A stretch of 64,000 nucleotides of DNA from positions 62,001 to 126,000 of the forward strand of contig FOLJ01000020.1 of NCBI GenBank assembly GCA_900112325.1, written 5' to 3'. This DNA is from Micromonospora sediminimaris (GTDB lineage: Bacteria; Actinomycetota; Actinomycetes; Mycobacteriales; Micromonosporaceae). The translations under genes and the position numbers were made by a program. The notes below the pieces were generated by a model. The model ran no database searches and was not told the origin of the DNA. It saw only the letters and a program-made list of their open reading frames with translations. Below, piece after piece: positions 1-7,834 of this stretch (positions are counted from its first letter, which is position 1; each line of letters opens with the position of its first letter).

Positions 1-2
1 TC

Positions 3-1520
3 ATGACTACCGCAGCGGCGGGCGGCCCGCGCACCTACCAGGTGCGCACCTACGGCTGCCAGATGAACGTGCACGACTCCGAGCGCATCTCCGGCCTGCT
101 TGAGCAGGCGGGGTACGTCCGCGCGGGCGAGGCCGAGGACACCCCCGACGTGGTGGTGTTCAACACCTGCGCGGTCCGGGAGAACGCGGACAACCGGCTC
201 TACGGCAACCTCGGTCACCTGCGCCCGGTCAAGAACCGGCACCCGGGGATGCAGATCGCCGTCGGTGGCTGCCTGGCCCAGAAGGACCGGGGCGACATCG
301 TCCGCCGGGCACCCTGGGTGGACGTGGTCTTCGGCACCCACAACATCGGCTCGCTGCCGGTGCTGCTGGAGCGCGCCCGGCACAACGCCGCCGCCGAGGT
401 GGAGATCCTCGAAGCCCTCGACGTCTTCCCGTCGACGCTGCCGACCCGCCGCGAGTCGACGTACGCCGGCTGGGTGTCGATCTCGGTGGGCTGCAACAAC
501 ACCTGCACCTTCTGCATCGTGCCGTCGCTGCGCGGCAAGGAGAAGGACCGCCGTCCCGGCGACATCCTCAGCGAGGTGCGGGCGCTCGTCGACGAGGGCG
601 TGCTGGAGGTGACCCTGCTCGGGCAGAACGTCAACTCCTACGGCGTCGAGTTCGGCGACCGGTACGCGTTCGGCAAGCTGCTGCGCGCCTGCGGTGAAAT
701 CGACGGGCTGGAGCGGGTCCGGTTCACCAGCCCGCACCCCAAGGACTTCACCGACGACGTGATCGCGGCGATGGCCGAGACACCTAACGTCTGCCCCTCA
801 CTGCACATGCCGTTGCAGTCCGGCTCCGACGACGTGCTGCGCGCGATGCGCCGGTCGTACCGGTCGGAAAAGTACCTGGGGATCATCGAGAAGGTCCGCG
901 CCGCCATGCCCGACGCGGCGATCACCACCGACATCATCGTCGGCTTCCCCGGCGAGACCGAGGCGGACTTCGAGCGCACCCTGGACGTGGTCCGGGAGGC
1001 GCGGTTCTCCTCCGCCTTCACCTTCCAGTACTCCAAGCGCCCCGGCACGCCGGCCGCGACCATGGACGGTCAGTTGCCCAAGCCTGTCGTGCAGGAGCGG
1101 TACGAGCGGCTGATCGCCTGCGTCGAGGAGATCACCTGGGCGGAGAACAAGAAGCTCGTCGGCGAGGTGGTCGAGGTGCTGGTCGCCGTCGGTGAGGGCC
1201 GCAAGGACGAGCGCACCGGCCGTCTGTCCGGTCGGGCCCGCGACGGCCGCCTGGTCCACTTCGCCACCGGTGGTGCCGGCGAGCCGGGGGACGCCGAGTC
1301 GATCCGGCCGGGCGACATCGTGCACACCACGATCACCTACGCCGCGCCGCACCACCTCAACGCCGACGGTGCGCCGCTGTCGCATCGCCGTACCCGCGCC
1401 GGTGACGCGGCCGAGGCAGGTCGCTCACCGCGTACCCCCGGGGTGCTGCTCGGGCTGCCCACGATCGGCGCGCCGGCAGCGGCGCCCGCGCCGACGACCG
1501 GCTGCGCCGTCTCGCCCTGA
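3..1520 (+). CDS. miaB: tRNA-2-methylthio-N6-dimethylallyladenosine synthase MiaB
   Basis: Radical-SAM methylthiotransferase that adds the 2-methylthio group to i6A37 of tRNAs reading U-starting codons. The 505-residue product has an N-terminal UPF0004 domain starting at YGCQMNVHDSE, whose cysteines bind the auxiliary cluster. The radical SAM motif CNNTCTFC (near residues 164-171) binds the catalytic 4Fe-4S cluster. A TRAM-like C-terminal region and a proline/alanine-rich tail follow. The ATG is two bases into the window, so upstream signals are not visible. Its substrate is made by MiaA, encoded about 4.5 kb downstream on the same strand, the usual actinobacterial arrangement. Confidence 0.95.
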   Translation: MTTAAAGGPRTYQVRTYGCQMNVHDSERISGLLEQAGYVRAGEAEDTPDVVVFNTCAVRENADNRLYGNLGHLRPVKNRHPGMQIAVGGCLAQKDRGDIVRRAPWVDVVFGTHNIGSLPVLLERARHNAAAEVEILEALDVFPSTLPTRRESTYAGWVSISVGCNNTCTFCIVPSLRGKEKDRRPGDILSEVRALVDEGVLEVTLLGQNVNSYGVEFGDRYAFGKLLRACGEIDGLERVRFTSPHPKDFTDDVIAAMAETPNVCPSLHMPLQSGSDDVLRAMRRSYRSEKYLGIIEKVRAAMPDAAITTDIIVGFPGETEADFERTLDVVREARFSSAFTFQYSKRPGTPAATMDGQLPKPVVQERYERLIACVEEITWAENKKLVGEVVEVLVAVGEGRKDERTGRLSGRARDGRLVHFATGGAGEPGDAESIRPGDIVHTTITYAAPHHLNADGAPLSHRRTRAGDAAEAGRSPRTPGVLLGLPTIGAPAAAPAPTTGCAVSP

Positions 1521-1677
1521 GCCAGGTCGGCCTGTCTCCGAGCTCAAGCGTCCGCACGCAGGCGGCCATCCTGCTGGATCCGCTGGTAGCTGTCGTGGTC
1601 GAACCCGCCACGGCCTCCCGGAGAGTGCTGCTGTCCGGCGGCGTGCCCGGCCGGGCCACCACCTACCACCGTGCGTC

Positions 1678-1747
1678 CTTTGCTCTGCTTCAACCCGCGC
1701 AACGGTGAGCGAGCGAAACCATTGCGCGGAGTGAAGCAGAGCAAAGG
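1678..1747. repeat. Long inverted repeat (26-bp arms), terminator or dispersed palindrome
   Basis: Arm 1678-1703 (beginning CCTTTGCTCTGCTTCA) and arm 1722-1747 are reverse complements except for two positions, with an 18-base loop. It lies between convergent 3' ends. An arm this long is more than a minimal terminator needs and resembles a dispersed extragenic palindrome. Only one copy is seen in this window. Confidence 0.75.
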
Positions 1748-1804
1748 AGCCACCACACATACCCCGGCGGAGCCCGGCTGCGGCCAGGTCACGCAGCTCT
1801 GGGC

Positions 1805-1905
1805 GGCCTGTGTCGAAGTCCGGGGCCGGCCGGCGGCGGGCCTCGCGCGACGCCCGGCTGGACGCCGCCTGGACTCCGCCTCGACCGAGGACTTCGACAC
1901 AGGCC
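1805..1905. repeat. Perfect 17-bp inverted repeat, widely spaced
   Basis: Arms 1805-1821 (GGCCTGTGTCGAAGTCC) and 1889-1905 are exact reverse complements separated by 67 GC-rich bases. The right arm ends 14 bases from the pectate lyase stop codon. It could be the base of a structured terminator for that gene or the ends of a small miniature element. Confidence 0.7.
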
Positions 1906-1918
1906 CTGACCCCTACGG

Positions 1919-3358
1919 TCAGACCGAGATCCGACCGGCGCCTGCGCCGCCCGTCACGATCGACTTGACGTTGCTCGGGGTGTCCAGGGTGTACGAGTAC
2001 GGGATGCCGGCGACGCTGCCGCCGGTCTGGCCGCTGCCCGAGTTGACGAAGTGGTTGTTGCGGGCCACCAGGGAGCCCGGGCCGGAGCTGCCCTCGCCCA
2101 GGTGGTACGGGTCGGGGGTGTTCTCGAAGTAGTTGCCCTCGACAAGCACGCCGGCGTTCATCGTGGACGCCACGCCGTAGCCGCGCACGTTGCTGTAGTA
2201 GTTGTTGTAGACGTGCACCGGGTTGCCGAAGCGGACCCGCGGGTGGCGCTGGTTGCTGCCGTCGAACCAGTTGTGGTGGTACGACACCCGCAGATGGCCG
2301 ACGTCCTGGCTGGCGTTGTCGTCGCTGTGCCCGAGCAGCATCGACTTGTCATGGCCGTAGACCCGGTTCCAGGACACGGTGATGAAGTCGGAGCCGCGCT
2401 TGATGTCGACCGCGCCGTCGTAGCCGGCGGTGAAGGTGTTGTGGTCGATCCAGATGTTTGTGGCCGACTCCTGGACGTTGATCGCGTCATCGTCCCAGTT
2501 CCGGAAGGTCAGGTTCCGGATGATGACGTTACGGTCGCCGTTGATGTTGAAGCCGCAGCCGGCGATCGTGGCGCCTGAGTTGCCGAGGATCGTCTTGTTG
2601 GAGCGGACCCGCAGCATCCCCGAGCAGTTGATGGTGCCGGAGACCCGGATCACCGCCGCGCTGCTGGAGTTGAGCGCGCTGGTCAACGCCGAGGCGTTGG
2701 TGACGGTGGTGGTACCGGCATTGCCGCCGCCGGTGGTGCCGCCGTTCTGGGTGGCCCAGCCGACCAGCCCGGTCTGCGGGCCCGGGTTGGGCGGGGGAGT
2801 GGGATTGGTGCCGCCGCTGAGGCGCACCAGCTGCCACCGCTGGTTGGCGCCGTCCAGATCGGCGTACTGGGAGATCATCGCCCCGTCGGCCGTGGACCAT
2901 CCCCACAGGTCGAGGACCTTGTTGCTGTGCCGGTTGACGAACCGCACGTCGCCGTTGGCGGAGTCCGCGAGCCGCCAGTGCTGCTTGGTGTCGCTGCTCG
3001 CCGTGACCTGGGTGACCTGCACCCCGTCGTTCGAGTTCGGGATGGCGACGACCTTGCCGGAGTGCCGGTTGCGCAGCTGGTAGTAGCCGCTGCCCACGTC
3101 GACGAACTGGAACTGCTGGTTGTTGCCGTCGAGACGGCTGAACTGCCGGATCTCACCACCGTCGGCGGTGGACCAGTTCCACAGATCCATGGCCTTGCCG
3201 CTGTGGCGGTTGACGAACACGTAGTAGGCGCCGGTGTCGACGGTCGCGGCGGCGGCCGGAGCGACGGTCACCGCGACGGCGGCGGCGGGCAGCGCGACGG
3301 CCGTCGCGGCCAGCACCGCCAACCGTCGCGTCAGGCGAGGCTTGACGTCTGCAAGCAC
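1919..3358 (-). CDS. Secreted pectate lyase (PL1) with ricin-type CBM13 lectin domain
   Basis: Predicted extracellular pectin-degrading enzyme of 479 residues. A twin-arginine-free signal peptide (about residues 1-38: basic start, Ala/Val-rich core, ending APAAAA) is followed by a ricin B-type lectin domain (about 40-180). Its three repeats carry QxW-like motifs (QQF, QHW, QRW). A Pro-rich linker leads to a right-handed parallel beta-helix pectate lyase domain (about 200-479) with the IWIDH segment and the RHPRVR motif that supplies the catalytic arginine. The lectin domain probably binds plant polysaccharide. A LacI-type operator-like palindrome lies upstream (3655-3670), suggesting sugar-responsive control. 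ATG at 3358 is preceded by a GAGGA-like ribosome site. Confidence 0.9.
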   Translation of the reverse strand: MLADVKPRLTRRLAVLAATAVALPAAAVAVTVAPAAAATVDTGAYYVFVNRHSGKAMDLWNWSTADGGEIRQFSRLDGNNQQFQFVDVGSGYYQLRNRHSGKVVAIPNSNDGVQVTQVTASSDTKQHWRLADSANGDVRFVNRHSNKVLDLWGWSTADGAMISQYADLDGANQRWQLVRLSGGTNPTPPPNPGPQTGLVGWATQNGGTTGGGNAGTTTVTNASALTSALNSSSAAVIRVSGTINCSGMLRVRSNKTILGNSGATIAGCGFNINGDRNVIIRNLTFRNWDDDAINVQESATNIWIDHNTFTAGYDGAVDIKRGSDFITVSWNRVYGHDKSMLLGHSDDNASQDVGHLRVSYHHNWFDGSNQRHPRVRFGNPVHVYNNYYSNVRGYGVASTMNAGVLVEGNYFENTPDPYHLGEGSSGPGSLVARNNHFVNSGSGQTGGSVAGIPYSYTLDTPSNVKSIVTGGAGAGRISV

Positions 3359-3737
3359 GGTTTGTTCTCCTCATCCTCGATAAATGGGACGGATCGGATG
3401 ACGCGTCGCGCACCGGCCGAACCGGCGATCACGGCCGGCCCGGACCGGTCCGTGACGTGGGCGGCCACGGCGGTTGAGGGGGTGGCGTGGGCCGTGGCGG
3501 ACGCCCGGATGCGTCACCCGGTGCGGTCGGCAGGGGGTACGCCCCGGCGGTGGAGGCTGCCGTGCCCGGCGGCAGCGATGCCGTGGCGGTCGCAGGATGC
3601 GCCCTGCCGTGGGATGAACTGGTCGGAATGGCTCCCGCGCCCTAGCCCTGGGGAGGGCAAGCGCTTTCCCAGGTAATCACAGATCGACGTCGATGTAAAT
3701 GTCGTACGCTAACATCGCGGCGACCTGCGAAAAGGAC
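3359..3737. other. Upstream region of the pectate lyase gene
   Basis: About 380 bases without a gene, forming a long 5' region for the minus-strand pectate lyase. It contains one operator-like palindrome (listed separately) and an imperfect ATGT...ACAT inverted repeat near 3698-3715. I see no clear promoter hexamers. Confidence 0.55.
3655..3670. promoter_or_regulatory. LacI-family operator-like palindrome
   Basis: GGGCAAGCGCTTTCCC is a near-palindrome around AAGCGCTT. Actinobacterial LacI-type regulators of polysaccharide utilisation commonly bind sites of this shape. It lies about 300 bases upstream of the pectate lyase start, which is far for a simple operator. Confidence 0.5.
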
Positions 3738-3775
3738 GATGCCCCCGGCTCCCGCGTGGGAGAGCCGAGGGCATC
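3738..3775 (-). terminator. Intrinsic terminator of the DUF349 gene
   Basis: Arms 3738-3750 and 3763-3775 pair over 13 bp with one mismatch, loop 12. Reading the minus strand, the hairpin is followed by GTCCTTTT, a short U tract. It starts 12 bases after the DUF349 stop codon. Confidence 0.75.
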
Positions 3776-3786
3776 GGACGTACGGC

Positions 3787-4995
3787 TCAGCCGGCCTGCT
3801 CGGCCAACTGGAGGAACTGGCGCTTCGAGGCGAGCGCCTGCTCGGCCTCCTTGATCCGCCGGGAGTCACCTGCGGCCTGCGCCCGCGCCAGCCGCTCCTC
3901 TGCCTCCGCGACCTGCGAGCGCATCTGGGCCAGCAGCGGATTGTCCTCCCGGCTGGTGCGCCGCCAGGCCGAGTCCATCACCTCGCGGACCTTCTCGTCG
4001 ACCGCGCGCAGCCGGCGCTCCAGCCCGGCGGCCGCCTCGCGCGGCACCCGACCGGCCTCGTGCCATTGCGCCTGGATCTCCCGCAGCTTCGCCTGGGCGC
4101 CCTTCGGGTCGCCGTCGATGTCGAGCGCCTCGGCCTCGGCGAGCAGTGCCTGCTTGCGCTCCAGGTTGGCGCGCTGCTCGTTGTCCCGGGCGGAGAAGAC
4201 CTCGCTACGCCGGCTGAAGAAGGAGTCCTGGGCGGCCCGGAACCGCTCCCAGAGCCGCTGCTCGGCCTCCTTCGACGCGCGCGGCGCGGCCTTCCACTGC
4301 GTCATCAGGTTCTTGAGGTGGTTGGCCGTCGCCGCCCAGTCGGTTGATTCGGCGACCTTCTCGGCCTCGGCGACCAGCTCCTCCTTGACCGTCTGCGCCT
4401 GCTTGCGCTGCGCGTCGAGGGAGGCGAAGTGGGCACCCCGGCGGCGGGTGAAGCCGTCCCGCGCGGCCGCGAACCGCTTCCACAACTCGCCATCGGTCTT
4501 CTTGTCGACCCCTCGAATGGTCTTCCACTCGTCGAGGATCTCCTTGAGCCGGTCACCGGCGGTCTTCCAACCGGTCGACTCGGCAGCCAGCTTCTCGGCC
4601 TCCTCCACCAGGGCGGTCTTGCGGGCGAGGGCCTCGACGCGGGCGGCCTCCTTCGCCGCCCGGGCCTCACCGGCCTTCTCCTCGGCCACGGTGGCGAGCT
4701 TGTCGAGCCGGGTCGCCAGGGCGTCGATGTCGCCGACTACGTGAGCCTCGGGGAGGGAAGCACGGATCCGTCGGATGGTGGCGAGCGAATGGTTGGCGTC
4801 CGCCGCACCGGAGTTGAGCCGTGCCTCGGTCAGGTCCACCTCGGTCACCAGGTCGGCGAAGCGGCGTGCGAAGTGTGCCAGCCCTTCCTCCGGTGCTCCC
4901 GCCTGCCAGGATCCGACCACCCGCTCGCCTTCGGCGGTCTTGACGTAAACGGTGCCGTCCGCGTCCACCCGTCCGAAGGCAGTCCAGTCGCTCAT
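3787..4995 (-). CDS. DUF349 domain-containing coiled-coil protein
   Basis: 402-residue cytoplasmic protein dominated by long charged helices with several DUF349 repeats (Trp-containing modules of the type LxxxxxxWK, seen as EWKTI, QWKAA, QWHEA). A short beta-rich head comes first (GRVDADGTVYVKT). DUF349 proteins are widespread in actinobacteria and have no firmly assigned biochemical role, so I do not propose one. An in-frame ATG exists at 5079, but ATG 4995 (MSDWTAFGR) has a GAGGA ribosome site 8 bases upstream and matches the usual N-terminus of the family. A hairpin terminator follows the stop. Confidence 0.85.
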   Translation of the reverse strand: MSDWTAFGRVDADGTVYVKTAEGERVVGSWQAGAPEEGLAHFARRFADLVTEVDLTEARLNSGAADANHSLATIRRIRASLPEAHVVGDIDALATRLDKLATVAEEKAGEARAAKEAARVEALARKTALVEEAEKLAAESTGWKTAGDRLKEILDEWKTIRGVDKKTDGELWKRFAAARDGFTRRRGAHFASLDAQRKQAQTVKEELVAEAEKVAESTDWAATANHLKNLMTQWKAAPRASKEAEQRLWERFRAAQDSFFSRRSEVFSARDNEQRANLERKQALLAEAEALDIDGDPKGAQAKLREIQAQWHEAGRVPREAAAGLERRLRAVDEKVREVMDSAWRRTSREDNPLLAQMRSQVAEAEERLARAQAAGDSRRIKEAEQALASKRQFLQLAEQAG

Positions 4996-5245
4996 GTGCC
5001 CATCCTCGTTCTCCCGGCACCAGGGAGCAGTCTCCCGGGCGCCGCCACGGCGCAGCCAAGTTTCTCCGGGCATTGTCACAGGTGCGCCCCGGTCCGCGTC
5101 GAGCGCCTATCGCCGACCGTGACCATACGGTGTCCTAGGGCCGGTCTGGGCCATCCGACCGGCGTGCCGCTTTCGACCGTACGGCGTACGTGCGGCGCGG
5201 TCGTCCTTCCCGGCGGCACGCGGCCACGCTGCCGGAGCGGACCGC

Positions 5246-5251
5246 TACGGT
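5246..5251 (+). promoter_or_regulatory. -10-like hexamer TACGGT, possible leaderless start
   Basis: TACGGT ends six bases before the GTG at 5258 and no Shine-Dalgarno is present. This spacing fits transcription starting at or next to the start codon. Confidence 0.4.
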
Positions 5252-5257
5252 TGCCTG

Positions 5258-5989
5258 GTGCCACTGGTCGCCGCCGCCGTCTGTCCCCACCCGCCGCTGC
5301 TCATCCCCGAGATCGCCGGTGCCGCCGCGTCCGAGCTGGACGACCTGCGCGCCGCCTGTGACGCCGCCGTCGCCCGGCTGCTCGACTCGGAAGCGCGGAC
5401 CGTCCTGGTGATCGGGGCCGGCGACCGCGGAGCCGACCTCGACTCTCCGTTCCGGGGCAGCTTCGCGCCGTGGGGGGTGCCGCTTGAGGTACGCCTCGGC
5501 GACCACCCCGACGGATTGGTGGGCAGCGACCATCTCCCGCTCAGCCTGCTGGTCGGCGCCTGGCTGCTCGGCCGGCGACCGCCGGCCAGGATCCGGGGCA
5601 TGAGTTGGCGGATGACGACGGTCGGGGCCACCGACCCGGTCGAGACCTGCGCCGAACTCGGTGCCCGGCTCGGCCCGGACCAGCCGTGGGCGCTGTTGGT
5701 GATGGGGGACGGTTCGGCCTGCCGGGGTGAGAAGGCGCCCGGCTACGCCGATCCGCGCGCCGAGGCGTACGACGAGACGGTCGCGCGAGCCCTGGCCGAC
5801 GCGGACGGCGACGCCCTGCTCGGCCTGGACCCCGCCCTGTCGACGCAGCTCAAGGTCGCGGGACGGGCGCCCTGGCAGGTGCTCGCCGGTGCCGCGCGAG
5901 CAGCGGGTGGTCGCTGGCGTGGCGAGTTGCGCTACCACGCCGCGCCCTACGGGGTGGGCTACCTCGTGGCGAACTGGGAGCGGCCGTGA
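5258..5989 (+). CDS. Class III extradiol dioxygenase-like protein (MEMO/LigB-type fold)
   Basis: 243-residue protein opening with VCPHPPLLIPEI, the metal-site start of the LigB/MEMO superfamily. It also has VIGAGDRGADLD and VMGDGSACRGEKAPGYAD. In actinobacteria a member of this family regularly sits just upstream of miaA, but its substrate is not established. Its stop overlaps the miaA start by four bases (GTGA at 5986-5989), so the two are translationally coupled. Start is GTG with no obvious ribosome site; a TACGGT hexamer lies just upstream. It could have lost catalysis, since only part of the ring-cleavage ligand set is obvious by eye. Confidence 0.8.
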   Translation: MPLVAAAVCPHPPLLIPEIAGAAASELDDLRAACDAAVARLLDSEARTVLVIGAGDRGADLDSPFRGSFAPWGVPLEVRLGDHPDGLVGSDHLPLSLLVGAWLLGRRPPARIRGMSWRMTTVGATDPVETCAELGARLGPDQPWALLVMGDGSACRGEKAPGYADPRAEAYDETVARALADADGDALLGLDPALSTQLKVAGRAPWQVLAGAARAAGGRWRGELRYHAAPYGVGYLVANWERP

Positions 5990-6903
5990 CCGCCCCGGGC
6001 ACCGTGGTCGCGGTCGTCGGGCCGACGGCGGCCGGCAAGTCGGCGCTGAGCATCGCGCTGGCGCACGCGCTCGACGGTGAGGTGGTCAACGCCGACTCGA
6101 TGCAGCTCTACCGAGGCATGGACATCGGCACGGCCAAGCTCACGGTCGCCGAGCGTGACGGCGTACCACATCACCTGCTCGACATCTGGGAGGTCACCGA
6201 GCCGGCCAGCGTGGCGGAGTACCAGCGGCTCGCCCGGGCGGCGGTCGACGACGTCCTCGCCCGGGGCCGGGTGCCGCTGCTGGTCGGTGGGTCCGGGCTG
6301 TACGTGCGGGCGGTGCTGGAACAGTTCGAGTTCCCCGGCACCGATCCGGCAGTGCGACAACGCCTGGAAGGCGAGTTGGCCGCGCTAGGGCCGGCCCCCC
6401 TGCACGCGCGACTGCGCGACGCCGACCCGGTCGCGGCGGCCGGCATCCTGCCCGGCAACGGCCGGCGCATCGTGCGCGCGCTGGAGGTGATCGAGCTGAC
6501 CGGGGGGCCGTTCACCGCGGCGCTGCCGGAGCCGACGCCCTACTACCCGGCGGTGCAGATCGGCGTGGACCTGGACACCGCCCTGCTCGACGAGCGGATC
6601 GCGATGCGGGTCGACCGGATGTGGGCGGACGGGCTGGTCGCGGAGACCCGGAGACTGGTCGAGCGCGGCCTGCCGCACGGACGTACCGCGAGCCGGGCGC
6701 TCGGCTACCAGCAGGTGCTGCGTTTCCTGGGTGGGGAGCTGACCGAGACCGAGGCGTACGACGAGACGGTCCGGGCCACCCGCCGCTTCGTCCGCCGCCA
6801 GCGCTCCTGGTTCCGGCGCGATCCTCGGGTGCACTGGCTCGACTCGGCCGACCCGGGGCTGATCGGGGCCGCGATGCGGATCCTCGGTGCGGCTGCGCAA
6901 TGA
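5986..6903 (+). CDS. miaA: tRNA dimethylallyltransferase MiaA
   Basis: Transfers dimethylallyl from DMAPP to N6 of A37 in tRNA, the step before MiaB. The 305-residue protein has the P-loop GPTAAGKS at residues 12-19, the substrate signature NADSMQLYRGMDIGTAK, and the later ASRALGYQQ and RRFVRRQRSWFRRD segments that contact tRNA. GTG start overlaps the upstream stop by four bases. dapF follows at once on the same strand, making a dioxygenase-like/miaA/dapF operon. The DMAPP it needs comes from the MEP pathway, whose dxs is also in this window. Confidence 0.95.
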   Translation: MTAPGTVVAVVGPTAAGKSALSIALAHALDGEVVNADSMQLYRGMDIGTAKLTVAERDGVPHHLLDIWEVTEPASVAEYQRLARAAVDDVLARGRVPLLVGGSGLYVRAVLEQFEFPGTDPAVRQRLEGELAALGPAPLHARLRDADPVAAAGILPGNGRRIVRALEVIELTGGPFTAALPEPTPYYPAVQIGVDLDTALLDERIAMRVDRMWADGLVAETRRLVERGLPHGRTASRALGYQQVLRFLGGELTETEAYDETVRATRRFVRRQRSWFRRDPRVHWLDSADPGLIGAAMRILGAAAQ

Positions 6904-6910
6904 TGGGAGC

Positions 6911-7753
6911 GTGGAGTTCACCAAGGGGCACGGCACCGGCAACGACTTCGTGATCCTGCCTGACCCGGACGGCGCGCTCGACCTGACGCCCGAACTGGTG
7001 GCGGCGATCTGCGATCGGCGGCGTGGTCTCGGCGGGGACGGCGTGCTGCGGGTGGTCCGCGCCGCGAAGCACACCGACGGCGCCGCCCTGGCCGGCGAGG
7101 CCGAGTGGTTCATGGACTACTGGAACTCCGACGGCTCCTTCGCCGAGATGTGCGGCAACGGTGCCCGGGTCTTCGTCCGGTACCTGCTGGCGAACGGGCT
7201 GGTCGTGCCGTCCGGCGAGGCACTGCCGGTGGCCACCCGGGCCGGCGTGGTGCGGGCACGGGTCGAGGGCGACGCCATCGCCGTCGAGATGCAACGACCC
7301 CGGCTGTACGGTGCCTCCGCCGCCGCCCTGGGCGGGCTGACCCTGCCCGGCACGGCGGTGGACGTCGGCAATCCCCACCTGGTCTGCTCGGTACCCGCCG
7401 GACTGGACCTGGCCGGGCTGGACCTGACCCGCGCCCCCGACATCGACCCGGCGGTCTTCCCCGCCGGGGTGAACGTCGAGTTCACCACCGCCGGCGCGCC
7501 GGTCTCCGGCGTCGACGCACACGTGCTGATGCGCGTCCACGAGCGTGGCTCCGCCGAGACGCTCTCCTGCGGCACCGGTGCCTGCGCGGTCGCCGCGGTG
7601 GCCCTGCGCGACGCCGACCAGGAGACCGGGACTGTCGCCGTGGACGTCCCCGGCGGCCGCCTCACGGTGACCGTCACCCCCGACTCCTGCTGGCTCTCCG
7701 GTCCCGCCCTCCTCGTCGCCACCGGCGAACTCACCCTCCCACCCCTGACTTAG
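6911..7753 (+). CDS. dapF: Diaminopimelate epimerase DapF
   Basis: Converts LL- to meso-diaminopimelate for lysine and peptidoglycan synthesis. The family start EFTKGHGTGNDF is present. The two catalytic cysteines are in MCGNGARVF (Cys81) and SCGTGACA (Cys220), giving a normal length of 280 residues. I chose GTG 6911, where the conserved domain begins. A second in-frame GTG at 6887 would extend the protein by eight residues and overlap miaA by 17 bases. The gene ends against a long palindrome that separates it from the converging malic enzyme gene. Confidence 0.93.
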   Translation: MEFTKGHGTGNDFVILPDPDGALDLTPELVAAICDRRRGLGGDGVLRVVRAAKHTDGAALAGEAEWFMDYWNSDGSFAEMCGNGARVFVRYLLANGLVVPSGEALPVATRAGVVRARVEGDAIAVEMQRPRLYGASAAALGGLTLPGTAVDVGNPHLVCSVPAGLDLAGLDLTRAPDIDPAVFPAGVNVEFTTAGAPVSGVDAHVLMRVHERGSAETLSCGTGACAVAAVALRDADQETGTVAVDVPGGRLTVTVTPDSCWLSGPALLVATGELTLPPLT

Positions 7754-7754
7754 C

Positions 7755-7809
7755 GTTGATCATGAGGTTGGCGGCGATCTCTTCAGCTGCCGTCGACCTC
7801 GTGATCAAC
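7755..7809. repeat. GTTGATCA-type extragenic palindrome, copy A
   Basis: Arms 7755-7770 and 7794-7809 match at 14 of 16 positions when one is reverse-complemented. The core GTTGATCAtGAgGTT is shared with copies B (43746-43810) and C (59485-59549). It fills the gap between the convergent dapF and malic enzyme genes and probably terminates both. Confidence 0.8.
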
Positions 7810-7834
7810 CTGGGCGGTTGGGGTCCGAGGTCCG

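Larger units (their letters stand above)
1521..1918. other. Gene-free gap between convergent miaB and pectate lyase genes
   Basis: About 400 bases with no convincing gene. The gap holds two separate long inverted repeats, listed individually, which probably act as terminators for the two converging transcripts. Small open frames here lack ribosome binding sites and family resemblance. Confidence 0.7.

Noticed and set aside
1678..1905. Insertion sequence between miaB and pectate lyase
   Set aside because: Inverted repeats are present but no transposase frame or target-site duplication. Treated as palindromic repeats or terminators.
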